This document shows positions 20,297 through 29,532 of a stretch of DNA of 64,000 bases, in pieces. Below the pieces are notes generated by a model that saw only the letters and a program-made list of their open reading frames with translations, made no database searches and was not told the origin of the DNA. Source of the DNA: Mesorhizobium sp. (GTDB lineage: Bacteria; Pseudomonadota; Alphaproteobacteria; Rhizobiales; Rhizobiaceae). The stretch is from contig SAQE01000005.1 of NCBI GenBank assembly GCA_004020545.1, positions 149,741-213,740 of the forward strand, in the 5' to 3' direction. The position numbers were made by a program, and so were the translations under genes. How positions within the stretch are numbered: position 1 is the first letter of the stretch; each line of letters starts with the position of its first letter.

Positions 20297-21649
20297 TCAG
20301 ATCGCCTTGGCGTGCAGCGCGCCGCGATAGGAGTCGCGCAGGTAGCCCAGCGTGGCGTCGGCATCGGCCGGCTTGCCGAACAGATAGCCCTGGCCGCCGG
20401 CGCAGCCGAACTGGACGAGGCGGTCGGCCTGCGCCTCCTCTTCGATGCCTTCGGCCACCACATCCATGCCGAGCCCTTCGCACATGGCGAGAATGGCGCG
20501 GATGATGTGCTCCGACGGCCGGTCGTCGAGAATCGAGGAGACGAAGGCGCGGTCGATCTTCAGCTTGTCGAAATGGAATTCGCGCAGGCGTCCGAGCGAC
20601 GACTGGCCGGTGCCGAAATCGTCGAGCGAGACGCGGATGCCGACGCGGCGCAGGTCTCCGACGATCTTTTCGGCCGAAGCCGGATCGGTCATCAAGCCGG
20701 TTTCGGTGATCTCGATCTCCAGCCGGCTCGGATCGAAGCCGGTGCGGTCGAGGATCGCGAGAATATGCAGGCCGGTGTTCTGGTCGACGAGCTGCGACGG
20801 CGACAGATTGAAGGACAGGAACAGGTCCTTCGGCCAGTTGCGGGCGGCCTCGGTCGCCTTGCGCAGGACGAGCTGCGACAGCGGGCCGATGATGCCGCGC
20901 TCCTCGGCGATGGGAATGAAGACGCTCGGCGGCACCGCGCCGAGATCGCGATCGGTCCAGCGGGCCAGCGTCTCGAAGCCGATGGTGCGGCGGGTGTTGA
21001 GATCGACGATGGGCTGGAAATGCGGCTCGACCTCGCCGGCCGAGACGGCGCGGCGCAGCGCCTGCTCGATACGGGTGACGCGCTTGGCGGCCTCCTCCAT
21101 CTCGCGGGTGTAGACGACGACGCGGCCGCGGCCCGAGCGCTTGGCGTGATAGAGCGCGGTCTCGGCCTTGTTGACCAAAATCTCGGTGGTCTCGTCGCCG
21201 GAATAGAACAGCGAGCAGCCGACCGAGGCCGACAATCTCGCGGTGCGCTCGCCGACATCATAGGGCGCCGACAGGATCTCGATCAGCATGCGCGATTTCT
21301 CGGCCGCCTGCTCCTCGCTGAACACCATCGGATAGAGATAAGCGAACTCGTCGGCGCCGATACGGCAGACGGTGGAATAGCTGTCCATCGAGGCGCGCAG
21401 GCGCATCGCCACCTGGATCAGGATGTCGTCGCCGGCCTTGTGGCCGAACAGGTCGTTGATCGGCTTGAAGCCGTCGAGATCGAGGATGCCGACGGTGAAG
21501 GGCGCGGGATCGTCGGCGCGGTCGCTGATCAGGCGATCGACCTTGTCGAAGAAGCGACGATGGTTGCCAAGCCCGGTCAGCGGATCGGTGAACGCCAGAT
21601 CCGTGTTTTCCCTGCCTGGCTGCCCGGTGCCAAACGTCGTTTGCATCAT
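20297..21649 (-). CDS. GGDEF-EAL bifunctional-type c-di-GMP protein
   Basis: This is a 450-residue protein with no membrane or sensor domain ahead of the GGDEF domain (about 20-180), followed by an EAL domain (about 195-440). The cyclase motif reads GADEF (98-102) instead of GGDEF, and no RxxD inhibitory site is visible five residues ahead. The EAL motif reads ETL (226-228), yet later EAL residues such as NLSPSQL, EITETG and DDFGTG are kept. This fits a protein acting mainly as a phosphodiesterase, or a cyclase of reduced activity. The gene is monocistronic. Confidence 0.88.
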   Translation of the reverse strand: MMQTTFGTGQPGRENTDLAFTDPLTGLGNHRRFFDKVDRLISDRADDPAPFTVGILDLDGFKPINDLFGHKAGDDILIQVAMRLRASMDSYSTVCRIGADEFAYLYPMVFSEEQAAEKSRMLIEILSAPYDVGERTARLSASVGCSLFYSGDETTEILVNKAETALYHAKRSGRGRVVVYTREMEEAAKRVTRIEQALRRAVSAGEVEPHFQPIVDLNTRRTIGFETLARWTDRDLGAVPPSVFIPIAEERGIIGPLSQLVLRKATEAARNWPKDLFLSFNLSPSQLVDQNTGLHILAILDRTGFDPSRLEIEITETGLMTDPASAEKIVGDLRRVGIRVSLDDFGTGQSSLGRLREFHFDKLKIDRAFVSSILDDRPSEHIIRAILAMCEGLGMDVVAEGIEEEAQADRLVQFGCAGGQGYLFGKPADADATLGYLRDSYRGALHAKAI

Positions 21650-21812
21650 GTCCCTGTTGTGATGGCGGTATTTGGCTTCAGACTGGCAGCAAAGCGTTTA
21701 GGAAAGGTATCGGAAAAATCGATTTTCCAACGACTTCAAAAAGTCCACGCGGCGCTTAAAGCACGTGGCGCCGAAACGGATTCAGGCGACGCGCTTCAAG
21801 TCTTTGTTTTGG

Positions 21813-21859
21813 TGCATGTCGTTGCCCCAAAACCGCTACGCACTTTTGGGCGACATGCA
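21813..21859. repeat. Palindromic intergenic repeat (RIME-like hairpin)
   Basis: TGCATGTCG at 21813-21821 pairs with CGACATGCA at 21851-21859, with an inner CCCCAAAA/TTTTGGG pair around ACCGCTACGCAC. It abuts the stop codon of the next gene (TAA, 21860-21862). It has the same architecture as the repeat at 12904-12952. Confidence 0.7.
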
Positions 21860-23653
21860 TTAGCCGGCTTGCCTGACGCGATAGAGCACGATCGGGCTGC
21901 CCTTCGTCTCGGCGACCGGCTCCAGCCAGTCCGGAACGCTGCCCTGGAGCAGGCCGGAAAGGAAGCCGCGCGGCGCCCTTTTGGCCAGCATGGCGCTTTC
22001 GCCGCTGCCGCGGCAGACAGCCACCAGGCCGACGCGATGCGCCTCCACGATTTTGCGTGCCGCGTCCGGCGTGCCGAGAAACGCGTCCAGCACCAGAAGA
22101 TTGCCGGCGACATTGCGGTGGTAGGGACCGGCAAAGACCCGATGCCCCGAAAAGGCCAGGATCGGCGACCCCAGATTGGACGTCGCCAGCACGCTGGTTT
22201 CGGGCATGCGGCCGAACGCCGCGAAGCTGGCCGTCTTCTCGCAACCCTTGTCGGTGCTGCTTTCTTCCGCGGCAGAGGTGTTTTTTTCCAAAGCTACCGA
22301 GGTCGCCGCGGCGGCGCCCATCCAAACCGGATTGATCGATACGAGCCAGACCGCGGCAAGGCGCAAAGCCACTGCCAGCGAGGAATTGGTTTCGGCCCGC
22401 GCGCGCCATTTCGCGATCCAGGCGGACAGCGGAATCACGCCAAAGGCGATCGAGAATGTCGAGCCGCGCACCTGCCAGACGGCAACGCCGAAGGCGACGA
22501 CGAGCAGCGCGCCGACAAGGCTGTCCTGCCGGCGCCACCCGCCACGGCCCAGGCGCAGCGCCATCAGAAAAATCGCCACCAGCGGCGTCCCGTAGCGCGC
22601 CGCCACGAGCGCAGGCTTATCGACAACCAGCGCAAACAGCGACTGGGCTTCCGTGATGTGATCCAGCCACAATTGCTTGAGACGCGGGTCGAGGCTGGCA
22701 TAGGGCGCCGTCAGGCATTGCGGGAACAGCGCCAGCATGACCAGACAGATGGCCGCCGCCAACATGGCGAGCGACGCCAGGCGATGCCGCCAGCCGCGAG
22801 CGGCGAACCCGCTCGAGGCAACAGCCGAAAGCCCGATGCCGGCGATGGCGGCGACGACGAACTGTACCGTCGAGAAGGCGTCGCATCGCGCATCGCCCCA
22901 GGCCGAGGCCGGGATGGTAGCCAGGAAGACAACCGCCGAGACACCGGCGAAGCCCAGTCCGAAATCCCTGGCGATCGCGCGCTCGCCGGTCTCGTCGACC
23001 ATGAAAAGCAGCGCCACGCAGACGCCGATGGTGGCGACATAGGGCACGGTTTCCATGCCGACGGCGAGCGTCAGCGCCGCGCAGAGGCCGGAAACCAGCG
23101 CGGCCGTCCGATGCGCCGGGGCCTCGAGCAGCAATGCGAGGCTCGCCATGGTCAGCATCAACTGGACATTGTGATGATCGAGCGCGCCAGGCGAATAGAT
23201 GCCGAGGAAATAATAGGCGGCGGCGCCGATCAGGATCGCGGGCAACACCGCGCTCGGGCCGGCGAACATGCGCACCGCGCGGGCGGTGAAGAACAGCGTC
23301 GAGCAAAACAGCAGCGCCGGCCAGAGCACCTGCGCGATCTTCTCGGCAAGGGGCGTGCTGCCGGTCAGCGCCGAAGCGGCCAGAATGATGGCGGCGATCG
23401 GTGTGTCGACCAGCCGGGACCAGTGCATGACGAAGCCGCCTTCCGGGCCCATCCTGTACTGGTGCAGATCGAACCAGCCCTGGCCGTTGAGCAGATCGCG
23501 GACCTCGACCAGCCGCAGCAGATTGTCATTGTCGACATCTGCCAGCGCACCGAAGCCCATCCAAGCGGTGAACGCGAACGCAACCAGCGTTGCAAGCAAC
23601 GCCAGCATGAGATCGTGCTTCCAGGTGGCGACGCCGTCCTTGGCTGTGCCCAT
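21860..23653 (-). CDS. Multi-pass membrane protein, GT-C glycosyltransferase-like
   Basis: This protein is about 597 residues with some ten to twelve transmembrane helices and a soluble C-terminal domain after about residue 470. The first periplasmic loop has a DVDNDNLLRL segment and then GGFVMHWSRLVDTP, and a later loop has GALDHHNVQ. Acidic residues in the first loop and a DHHN-type motif are seen in oligosaccharyltransferase- and mannosyltransferase-like GT-C proteins. I infer a lipid-linked sugar transferase; the exact reaction is unknown. A divergent polyprenyl-glycosyltransferase/GtrA pair next to it supports a surface glycan role. The ATG at 23653 has an AAAGGT site. Confidence 0.65.
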   Translation of the reverse strand: MGTAKDGVATWKHDLMLALLATLVAFAFTAWMGFGALADVDNDNLLRLVEVRDLLNGQGWFDLHQYRMGPEGGFVMHWSRLVDTPIAAIILAASALTGSTPLAEKIAQVLWPALLFCSTLFFTARAVRMFAGPSAVLPAILIGAAAYYFLGIYSPGALDHHNVQLMLTMASLALLLEAPAHRTAALVSGLCAALTLAVGMETVPYVATIGVCVALLFMVDETGERAIARDFGLGFAGVSAVVFLATIPASAWGDARCDAFSTVQFVVAAIAGIGLSAVASSGFAARGWRHRLASLAMLAAAICLVMLALFPQCLTAPYASLDPRLKQLWLDHITEAQSLFALVVDKPALVAARYGTPLVAIFLMALRLGRGGWRRQDSLVGALLVVAFGVAVWQVRGSTFSIAFGVIPLSAWIAKWRARAETNSSLAVALRLAAVWLVSINPVWMGAAAATSVALEKNTSAAEESSTDKGCEKTASFAAFGRMPETSVLATSNLGSPILAFSGHRVFAGPYHRNVAGNLLVLDAFLGTPDAARKIVEAHRVGLVAVCRGSGESAMLAKRAPRGFLSGLLQGSVPDWLEPVAETKGSPIVLYRVRQAG

Positions 23654-23777
23654 CGTCGATACCTTTGGAGGTAGAGAGCTTAAACCTAGCCTTAACGGCT
23701 TCAATAAATAGTAAAGCGGCCCGGAGACGCCGGCATTGGCGCGACCGAAGAGCTTGGGCCGGGCGCCGGAGACAGAC

Positions 23778-24788
23778 ATGCCGCATGAAGTCCGCAACGA
23801 GCCGGCGATTGCCGTGCTCCTGCCGTGCTACAATGAAGAGCTGACGATCGGCGAGGTCGTGCGGCGCTTCCGCGAAACGCTGCCTTCCGCGGAGATCTAT
23901 GTCTACGACAACAATTCGAAGGATCTGACGGCGCTCAAGGCCCGCGCCGCCGGCGCGGTCGTCGTGCGAGAACCGCGCCAGGGCAAGGGCAATGTGGTGC
24001 GCCGCATGTTCGCCGACATCGACGCCGACATCTATGTGATGGCCGACGGCGACGGCACCTATGCGCCGGAAGATGCGCCGCAACTGATCAACACGCTTTT
24101 GACCGAGCGGTGCGACATGGTGGTCGGCACCAGGCGCGGGGTGACTGACGACGCCGGCCGCTCCGGCCATGCCTTCGGCAACCGTCTCTTCAACCGGCTC
24201 TACAAGGGCCTGTTCGGCACCGACTTCACCGATATCTTTTCCGGTTACCGGGTGTTTTCGCGGCGCTTCGTCAAGAGTTTCCCGGCGGTTTCCGGCGGCT
24301 TCGAGATCGAGACCGAAATGTCGGTCCACGCCTCGCAGCTCAAGCTGCCGGTCAGTGAGATGGCGCTCGACTACGGCCGCCGGCCGGAAGGCTCGTCGTC
24401 GAAGCTGTCGACCTTTCGCGACGGCGCCAGAATCCTGTGGATGTTCGCCATGCTGATGAAGGAAACGCAGCCGCTGCGCTTCTTCGGCACCTTCGCCCTG
24501 TTCTTCCTGGCGGCCAGCATCGGCCTGATGATCCCGGTGCTGATCGAGTTCGCCGAGACCGGGCTGGTGCCGCGCCTGCCGACCTGGGTGCTGTCGGTCG
24601 GCCTGCTGCTCCTGTCGATGCTTTCGGCCGTGACCGGACTGATCCTCGACTCGGTGTCGCGCGGCCGGGCCGAGCAGAAGCGCATCTTCTATCTTTCGAT
24701 CCCGTCCGGCCGCATCGAGCGCCGCGCCGGCGCGAGGGAGATGACACCCCCAAAGCGCGAACCGGGCAAGGCCCCGCGGGCGGCCTGA
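23778..24788 (+). CDS. Family 2 glycosyltransferase (polyprenyl-phosphate sugar transferase type)
   Basis: This 336-residue GT-A enzyme has the nucleotide-sugar motif LLPCYNEE near residues 13-20 and DGDGTY, the DxD site, near 92. The acceptor-side block FTDIFSGYRVFSRRFVKSFP follows. Two C-terminal transmembrane helices (about 235-300) anchor it in the inner membrane. It resembles dolichol-phosphate-mannose synthase-like proteins that load sugars onto undecaprenyl phosphate. The stop overlaps the start of a GtrA-family gene (TGATG), the usual flippase partner. Confidence 0.88.
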   Translation: MPHEVRNEPAIAVLLPCYNEELTIGEVVRRFRETLPSAEIYVYDNNSKDLTALKARAAGAVVVREPRQGKGNVVRRMFADIDADIYVMADGDGTYAPEDAPQLINTLLTERCDMVVGTRRGVTDDAGRSGHAFGNRLFNRLYKGLFGTDFTDIFSGYRVFSRRFVKSFPAVSGGFEIETEMSVHASQLKLPVSEMALDYGRRPEGSSSKLSTFRDGARILWMFAMLMKETQPLRFFGTFALFFLAASIGLMIPVLIEFAETGLVPRLPTWVLSVGLLLLSMLSAVTGLILDSVSRGRAEQKRIFYLSIPSGRIERRAGAREMTPPKREPGKAPRAA

Positions 24789-25162
24789 TGGGCCGGCTTA
24801 CCCGCTTTGTCCTTGCAGGCGGCATCGGCTTCGTCGCCGATGCGGCCGCACTCTGGCTGTTGCTTTCCGCCACGCCGCTCGGACCGCTGGCGGCACGCGT
24901 GCTGTCGATCGGCTTCGCGCTCTGCGTCACCTGGCAGATCAACCGCCACCTGACCTTCTCGCCGTCGAGCCGCGGCATGGCGCGAGAGGGCGCGCGCTAT
25001 GGCGGCGTCGGGATCGCCACCAGCATCGTCAACTACCTCGTCTATTGCGCCGCCCTGTTCGCGCTGCCGGGCCTGCCGCCGCTGGCGGCGCTGGTGATCG
25101 CCTCGCTGGTCGCGATGGCGCTGTCGTTCCTCGGCTATTCCCGCCTGGTCTTCGACCGCTGA
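24788..25162 (+). CDS. GtrA family membrane protein
   Basis: This 124-residue protein has four transmembrane helices. The opening RFVLAGGIGFVADAAALWLL and the central WQINRHLTF are the GtrA/DPMS_2 signature. Family members are thought to move polyprenyl-phosphate-linked sugars across the inner membrane. It overlaps the upstream glycosyltransferase by one base, so the pair is translationally coupled and likely works as sugar-lipid synthase plus flippase. Confidence 0.9.
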   Translation: MGRLTRFVLAGGIGFVADAAALWLLLSATPLGPLAARVLSIGFALCVTWQINRHLTFSPSSRGMAREGARYGGVGIATSIVNYLVYCAALFALPGLPPLAALVIASLVAMALSFLGYSRLVFDR

Positions 25163-25298
25163 GCTTCTGCACCAAGCAAGCACGATTGGCAGACGCCGCC
25201 GAGTTCCTTATATCGACGGCAGAGATGCATGGATTCAAAGTGTTGGAGCGTAGTTTGTGCGTCCAAATGGGCGCACATCGCTCCAATGGAGACCGAAA

Positions 25299-26240
25299 AT
25301 GCCGCTGAAGATCGCCGTCCAGATGGACCATGTCTCGACCGTGTCGATCGCCGGCGACACCTCTTTCGCTCTGTCGCTGGAGGCGCAGCGGCGCGGCCAC
25401 AGGCTCTTCCACTACACGCCCGACCGGCTGTCCATGCGCGACGGCAAGGTATTCGCGCGCGTCGAGGAGATGCAGGTGCGCGACGAGAAGGGCAACCACT
25501 ATTCGCTGGGCGAGCCGGTGCGCACCGATCTTGCGGAGATGGACGTGGTGCTGCTCAGGCAGGACCCGCCCTTCGACATGAACTATATCACCACCACCCA
25601 CATCCTGGAGCGCATCCATCCGAAGACGCTGGTGGTCAACGACCCGGCCTGGGTGCGCAACAGTCCCGAAAAGATTTTCGTCACCGAGTTTCCGGACCTG
25701 ATGCCGGAGACGCTGATCACCAAGGATCCCCAAGAGGTTGCCGCCTTCCGCAGGGAGTTCGGCGACATCATCGTCAAGCCGCTCTACGGCAATGGCGGGG
25801 CGGGCATCTTCCATCTGCACGAGGCCGACCGGAATCTGGCCTCGCTACTCGAGATGTTCGGCCAGTTGTTCCGCGAGCCCTATATCGTGCAGCGCTATCT
25901 CAAGGATGTGCGCAAGGGCGACAAGCGCATCATCCTGATCGACGGCGAGCCGGTGGGCGCCATCAACCGCGTGCCGGCCGAGCACGATTCGCGCTCCAAC
26001 ATGCATGTCGGCGGCCGCGCCGAAAAAACCGAGCTGACGGAGCGCGAGCGCGAGATCTGCGCCCGCATCGGACCGTCGCTCAGGCAACGCGGCTTCATCC
26101 TCGTCGGCATCGACGTGATCGGCGACTGGATGACCGAGATCAACGTCACCTCGCCGACCGGCATTCGCGAGGTGCGGCGTTTCGGCGGGGCTGATATCGC
26201 GAGCCTGTTCTGGGATTGCGTGGAAGGGAAGCGGGCGTAG
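25299..26240 (+). CDS. gshB: Glutathione synthetase
   Basis: This 313-residue ATP-grasp enzyme joins gamma-glutamylcysteine and glycine. [21 protein letters not shown] (about 86-105) and [13 protein letters not shown] (about 160-172) are hallmark substrate and ATP segments, and [21 protein letters not shown]-type metal ligands (here LVGIDVIG and TEINVTSP) end the domain. The length is normal. The ATG at 25299 has GGAG at 25288-25291. Bases 25163-25298 appear free of genes. Confidence 0.95.
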   Translation: MPLKIAVQMDHVSTVSIAGDTSFALSLEAQRRGHRLFHYTPDRLSMRDGKVFARVEEMQVRDEKGNHYSLGEPVRTDLAEMDVVLLRQDPPFDMNYITTTHILERIHPKTLVVNDPAWVRNSPEKIFVTEFPDLMPETLITKDPQEVAAFRREFGDIIVKPLYGNGGAGIFHLHEADRNLASLLEMFGQLFREPYIVQRYLKDVRKGDKRIILIDGEPVGAINRVPAEHDSRSNMHVGGRAEKTELTEREREICARIGPSLRQRGFILVGIDVIGDWMTEINVTSPTGIREVRRFGGADIASLFWDCVEGKRA

Positions 26241-26341
26241 AGTCCTTGGCGGGTAGCCTACCAAGTGTAACCAACCACGAGGCATTGGTTGACTGATTGG
26301 CCAGTGCTATAGATCCCTCATTTGACTGCGGCAGACAGCAT

Positions 26342-26560
26342 ATGATGGATTTCCTACAGCACAATCTGTTTCTGATCCTTGCCTTTGGTTTTGGACTTGC
26401 TGGCTCTGTGATTCGCACATTTGGACCACTGAGCGGCATGAATATCCTCTCTCCCATCGAGGAAAAGAATCGAGCGCCTTTGGGCCTTGCTGCGATGTTT
26501 GTTTTTCTGGCAATCGGCTGCATGGCTATTCACATGTATACCGTCGGCAGGCCAACCTAA
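26342..26560 (+). CDS. Small membrane protein (72 aa), function unknown
   Basis: This is a 72-residue protein with two predicted transmembrane helices, about residues 5-25 and 48-66, joined by a polar loop PLSGMNILSPIEEKNR. No family is recognised. Codon use is less GC-biased than its neighbours, and its ribosome-binding site is weak, so annotation rests on the open frame and the coherent membrane topology. It sits between gshB and the potassium channel. Confidence 0.5.
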   Translation: MMDFLQHNLFLILAFGFGLAGSVIRTFGPLSGMNILSPIEEKNRAPLGLAAMFVFLAIGCMAIHMYTVGRPT

Positions 26561-26825
26561 GATCAACCGCCTTAGCCGAATGGCAACGCTGGGCATCGCC
26601 AAGCGGTGCTATACGTCGATGTTCCTGTACGTCTTGCGGGTTCCGTCATCCATTTTGACGGCGATGGCGCCGGAAACGACGTAGCCGGCATGCGATACCT
26701 GACAGCTATCCATCTTGACGACCGGCTTCACACATTCGGGCCATTTCGCAGCGAGAAGCAAGCACCTTTGCGCTTGCCTTGAAGGCATTCTATTTTGGAG
26801 AGCAGTAGCCGCTCGTGGGCATAGA

Positions 26826-27893
26826 ATGTCGGTACTTCCTTTCCTAAGAATCTACGCGCCGCCCAACGCGGTGCTGGCTGCGCCCGGGCTTCTGGCGGTG
26901 GCTGCGCTCACGATACCGGACATGTCCGGGCGAAGCAGACTGGCTCTGGCTGCGGTGCTCGCCGTCATTTGGGGCGCCTATCTTCTGCAACTGGCCAAGA
27001 CGCTGCTCAAGCGCCGGGCAGGAGACGTTCGGGACAGGACGCCGGCAATCGCCATCGATGTGCTCGCAGTTTTGGTTCCACTCGCTGCATTTCTGCTCGT
27101 CGGCACGCCCGACCGGAGCCTCTACTGTGCTGTCTGGCTGCTGAAACCGCTGCGCGACTCGACTTTCTTCCCGCTGCTGGGCAGGGTCCTGACCAACGAA
27201 GCGCGCAATCTGATCGGCGTCACCACGGTCTTCGGCGTCGTTCTGTTCGGTGTCGCGCTCGCGGCCTATGTCATCGAGCGTGACATCCAACCGGAAAAGT
27301 TCGGCAGCATCCCCCAGGCAATGTGGTGGGCGGTGGTCACGCTGTCCACTACCGGCTATGGCGACGCTATTCCGGAGAGCTTCGCCGGCCGCGTTCTTGC
27401 CGGGCTGGTCATGATGAGTGGCATCGGCATCTTCGCGCTCTGGGCTGGCATTCTTGCCACCGGTTTCTCTCAAGAAGTCCGTCGCGGGGATTTCGTCCGT
27501 AATTGGCAATTGGTCGCCGCCGTGCCGTTGTTTCAGAATCTCGGCCCGGCCGCGCTGGTCGAGATCGTGCGCGCGTTACGACCTCGCATCGTGCCGGCGG
27601 GCGCCGTGATCTGCCGCAAAGGCGAGCCCGGTGATCGGATGTTCTTTGTCGTGGAAGGGCGAGTCAGCGTCGCGACGCCGAACCCGGTGGAGCTTGGCCC
27701 TGGCGCCTTTTTCGGTGAGATGGCGCTGATCAGCGGCGAACCGCGTATGGCGACCGTCAGCGCCGCAACGGCGGTCTCGCTCCTGTCCCTGCACTCGGCG
27801 GACTTCCAGATGCTGTGCAGCAGCAGCCCGGAGATCGCGGAAATCATCCGCAAGACCGCGCTCGAGCGGCGCGGCGCGGCACCGATGGCTTGA
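26826..27893 (+). CDS. mloK1: Cyclic nucleotide-gated K+ channel, MlotiK1 ortholog
   Basis: This 355-residue inner-membrane channel agrees with Mesorhizobium loti MlotiK1 nearly throughout. Six helices (S1-S6) lead to the selectivity filter TTGYGD (175-180), a short linker with no long C-linker, and a cyclic nucleotide-binding domain from about 220. The phosphate-binding cassette keeps E298 and R307, and R348 is present. Position 308, Ser in MlotiK1 as I recall it, is Met here. The ATG at 26826 opens MSVLPFLRIYAPPN as in MlotiK1. It should pass K+ and be opened by cAMP. Confidence 0.95.
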   Translation: MSVLPFLRIYAPPNAVLAAPGLLAVAALTIPDMSGRSRLALAAVLAVIWGAYLLQLAKTLLKRRAGDVRDRTPAIAIDVLAVLVPLAAFLLVGTPDRSLYCAVWLLKPLRDSTFFPLLGRVLTNEARNLIGVTTVFGVVLFGVALAAYVIERDIQPEKFGSIPQAMWWAVVTLSTTGYGDAIPESFAGRVLAGLVMMSGIGIFALWAGILATGFSQEVRRGDFVRNWQLVAAVPLFQNLGPAALVEIVRALRPRIVPAGAVICRKGEPGDRMFFVVEGRVSVATPNPVELGPGAFFGEMALISGEPRMATVSAATAVSLLSLHSADFQMLCSSSPEIAEIIRKTALERRGAAPMA

Positions 27894-27977
27894 CCGTACC
27901 AGGTGTGCAGTCCCGGACTGTAATGGTGTATCATCGCGGCCCAAGGATCGTGGGCGGGCCGGTATCCGGGGAAACAT

Positions 27978-28943
27978 CTAGCTCTGGGTGGCAATTGCGG
28001 CCGCGACTGAACTTCTTTGCTCGTCCAGCCAAAGTATCACGATTGCCGTCAGCAACATCAAGCACCCAAGTGTTTGCCAGGCCGTGAGAGTTTCGTTCAG
28101 GAATAGGAATGCCAGTCCAGCGGCAACTGCCGGCTCGATCATCGAGGCGACGAGTCCTGCCACCGCAGAGCGGCACCGCGCCATGCCCGCGCAGTAGCAG
28201 ACATAGGCGAGAGCTGTTGGCCCCAAACCGAGATAGATGAGGACCGAGAGGCTTCGCCAGTCCCCCATGGCCGCACGGAGATGCATGAGACCGTGAGGCG
28301 CGATCGTCATTGCCGCGGGTGCAAGAACCAGCGATGCAATGACCAGGCCAAGGCCGGAAACAAAGATCGGCGAATAGTCAACGGAAAGCGAGCGAGCGGC
28401 GTTGGTCATCAAGACGAAGGCCGCCGATGCCAGTAGCGAGAGAGCAAGCCCCAGTGTCAGGTCGAGCGGATGTCCCGATGCCGTATCGATACTCACAAAA
28501 GCGAGGAGGCCCATGGTCGAGATCGCCAGGGCAAGCAGGACCTGCCGCGATATGGGCTCGCCAATCTTCCGCAGTGACCAGAAGACGGCGATGACTGGCG
28601 GCAAGCAGACCGTCAGAAAGACCGTTATCGTCACTCCCAGGAGCGTGAAGCTGCGGAACAAGCAGACCTGGAAGATCGCGCAGGAAATGCCGAACAGTAA
28701 GAACCCTGAAGAGCCGCTCACACTGGCCTTAACCTTGCGGGTACTGCCAGTTACAAGCGCCATAAGAAGCATGGCAGGCCCGGCGACAATCGTACGGGCG
28801 AATCCGTAGACCTCATCCGGGATGGCGAATTCAGGTGGGACAAGCCTGCTTACGACGCCAACGGCCGCCCAAAATGCGGCGGCGCACATGACGAGTGCGA
28901 GCCCTGAGAGGTGGCCTCGGCCAAGACTTGACGTTTCTGGCAT
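27978..28943 (-). CDS. DMT superfamily (EamA) transporter
   Basis: This 321-residue protein has ten transmembrane helices in two EamA repeats, about residues 14-145 and 165-305. The second repeat includes YLGLGPTALAYVCYCAGMARC followed by MIEPAVAAGLAFLFLNE, the usual end of the family. Such proteins export metabolites or amino acids, and the substrate cannot be assigned. It converges on the K+ channel gene with an 84-base gap. Confidence 0.9.
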   Translation of the reverse strand: MPETSSLGRGHLSGLALVMCAAAFWAAVGVVSRLVPPEFAIPDEVYGFARTIVAGPAMLLMALVTGSTRKVKASVSGSSGFLLFGISCAIFQVCLFRSFTLLGVTITVFLTVCLPPVIAVFWSLRKIGEPISRQVLLALAISTMGLLAFVSIDTASGHPLDLTLGLALSLLASAAFVLMTNAARSLSVDYSPIFVSGLGLVIASLVLAPAAMTIAPHGLMHLRAAMGDWRSLSVLIYLGLGPTALAYVCYCAGMARCRSAVAGLVASMIEPAVAAGLAFLFLNETLTAWQTLGCLMLLTAIVILWLDEQRSSVAAAIATQS

Positions 28944-29343
28944 GATCCGGACCAGCGGCCCTCTCCCCCCGCGAACGGCACGACGAGCCTTGCCGTCGAT
29001 TTCGCGAGGCCTTTAGAGAATGGGGCGTCAGCCAAGCGCTTGGAAAAAGCTCCGAGTTTCGTGTCGAGCGTGAGGATTGCGTTAGAGTTCCGCTAGGAGA
29101 AGTGCTCCGGGCAGGCGCCGATAGCGGATTGTGACCAGCCCCTGCGCCGGGCGGGCGCGTAGCCCTCTCGACGGGTTCAGCCTCACGACGTCGATGGCAT
29201 TTCCGAGCCGAAGTCATTGCCTCGATAACAGTCTGTTCCCGTAATGTTCTTGCAGTGGGCGAAAATCTGTGGTTGTCTAGCCTGACCTCGCTCGCGGATT
29301 GATCGCAAAGCCGCGCGAGCGGGCACTTGGGGGCTTGGGACAA
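28944..29343. other. Intergenic region before comM
   Basis: This 400-base stretch separates the divergent DMT transporter and comM. I see no convincing gene, RNA or repeat. It should contain the promoters of both genes, but no clear -35/-10 pair could be picked by eye. Confidence 0.4.
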
Positions 29344-29466
29344 ATGGTGGCGCGGGTTCGCACGGTGGCTTTCCAGGGCATCGAGGCCGTGCCGGTCGAT
29401 GTTCAGGTGATGATCGCGCCGGGCAAGGTCGGCATGCAGATGGTAAGGCGGATTAATTTCTCCTAA
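29344..29466 (+). pseudogene. comM: comM (yifB) 5' fragment, cut off by the island
   Basis: Codons 1-33 encode the ComM/YifB N-terminus beginning MVARVRTVAFQGIEAVPVDV and continuing to KVGMQ. At 29441 the sequence passes into the island, reads seven foreign codons and stops at TAA (29464-29466). The missing remainder (QIVGLPDKAVAESRE...) restarts at 58760. ComM is a Mg-chelatase-like AAA+ helicase that drives branch migration during natural transformation. A 40-residue peptide is expected from this piece and should have no function. Confidence 0.93.
29437..29458. other. attL junction of the island
   Basis: Core CAGAT (29437-29441) is followed by the island arm GCGGATTAATT (29448-29458). Its exact reverse complement AATTAATCCGC lies at 58740-58750 beside the right core. 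The comM side reads GGCATG before the core. Confidence 0.85.
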
Positions 29467-29532
29467 GTTGTTGGCTAGTCGCCAGTGCAGAGCGCGTTGA
29501 GCTTGAATCTCGGCCGGTCTACATAGTTTTTC

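Noticed and set aside
20222-23674. 1150-codon open frame on the plus strand
   Set aside because: It spans two well-supported minus-strand genes and their gap, has no domain signal and is a composition artefact.
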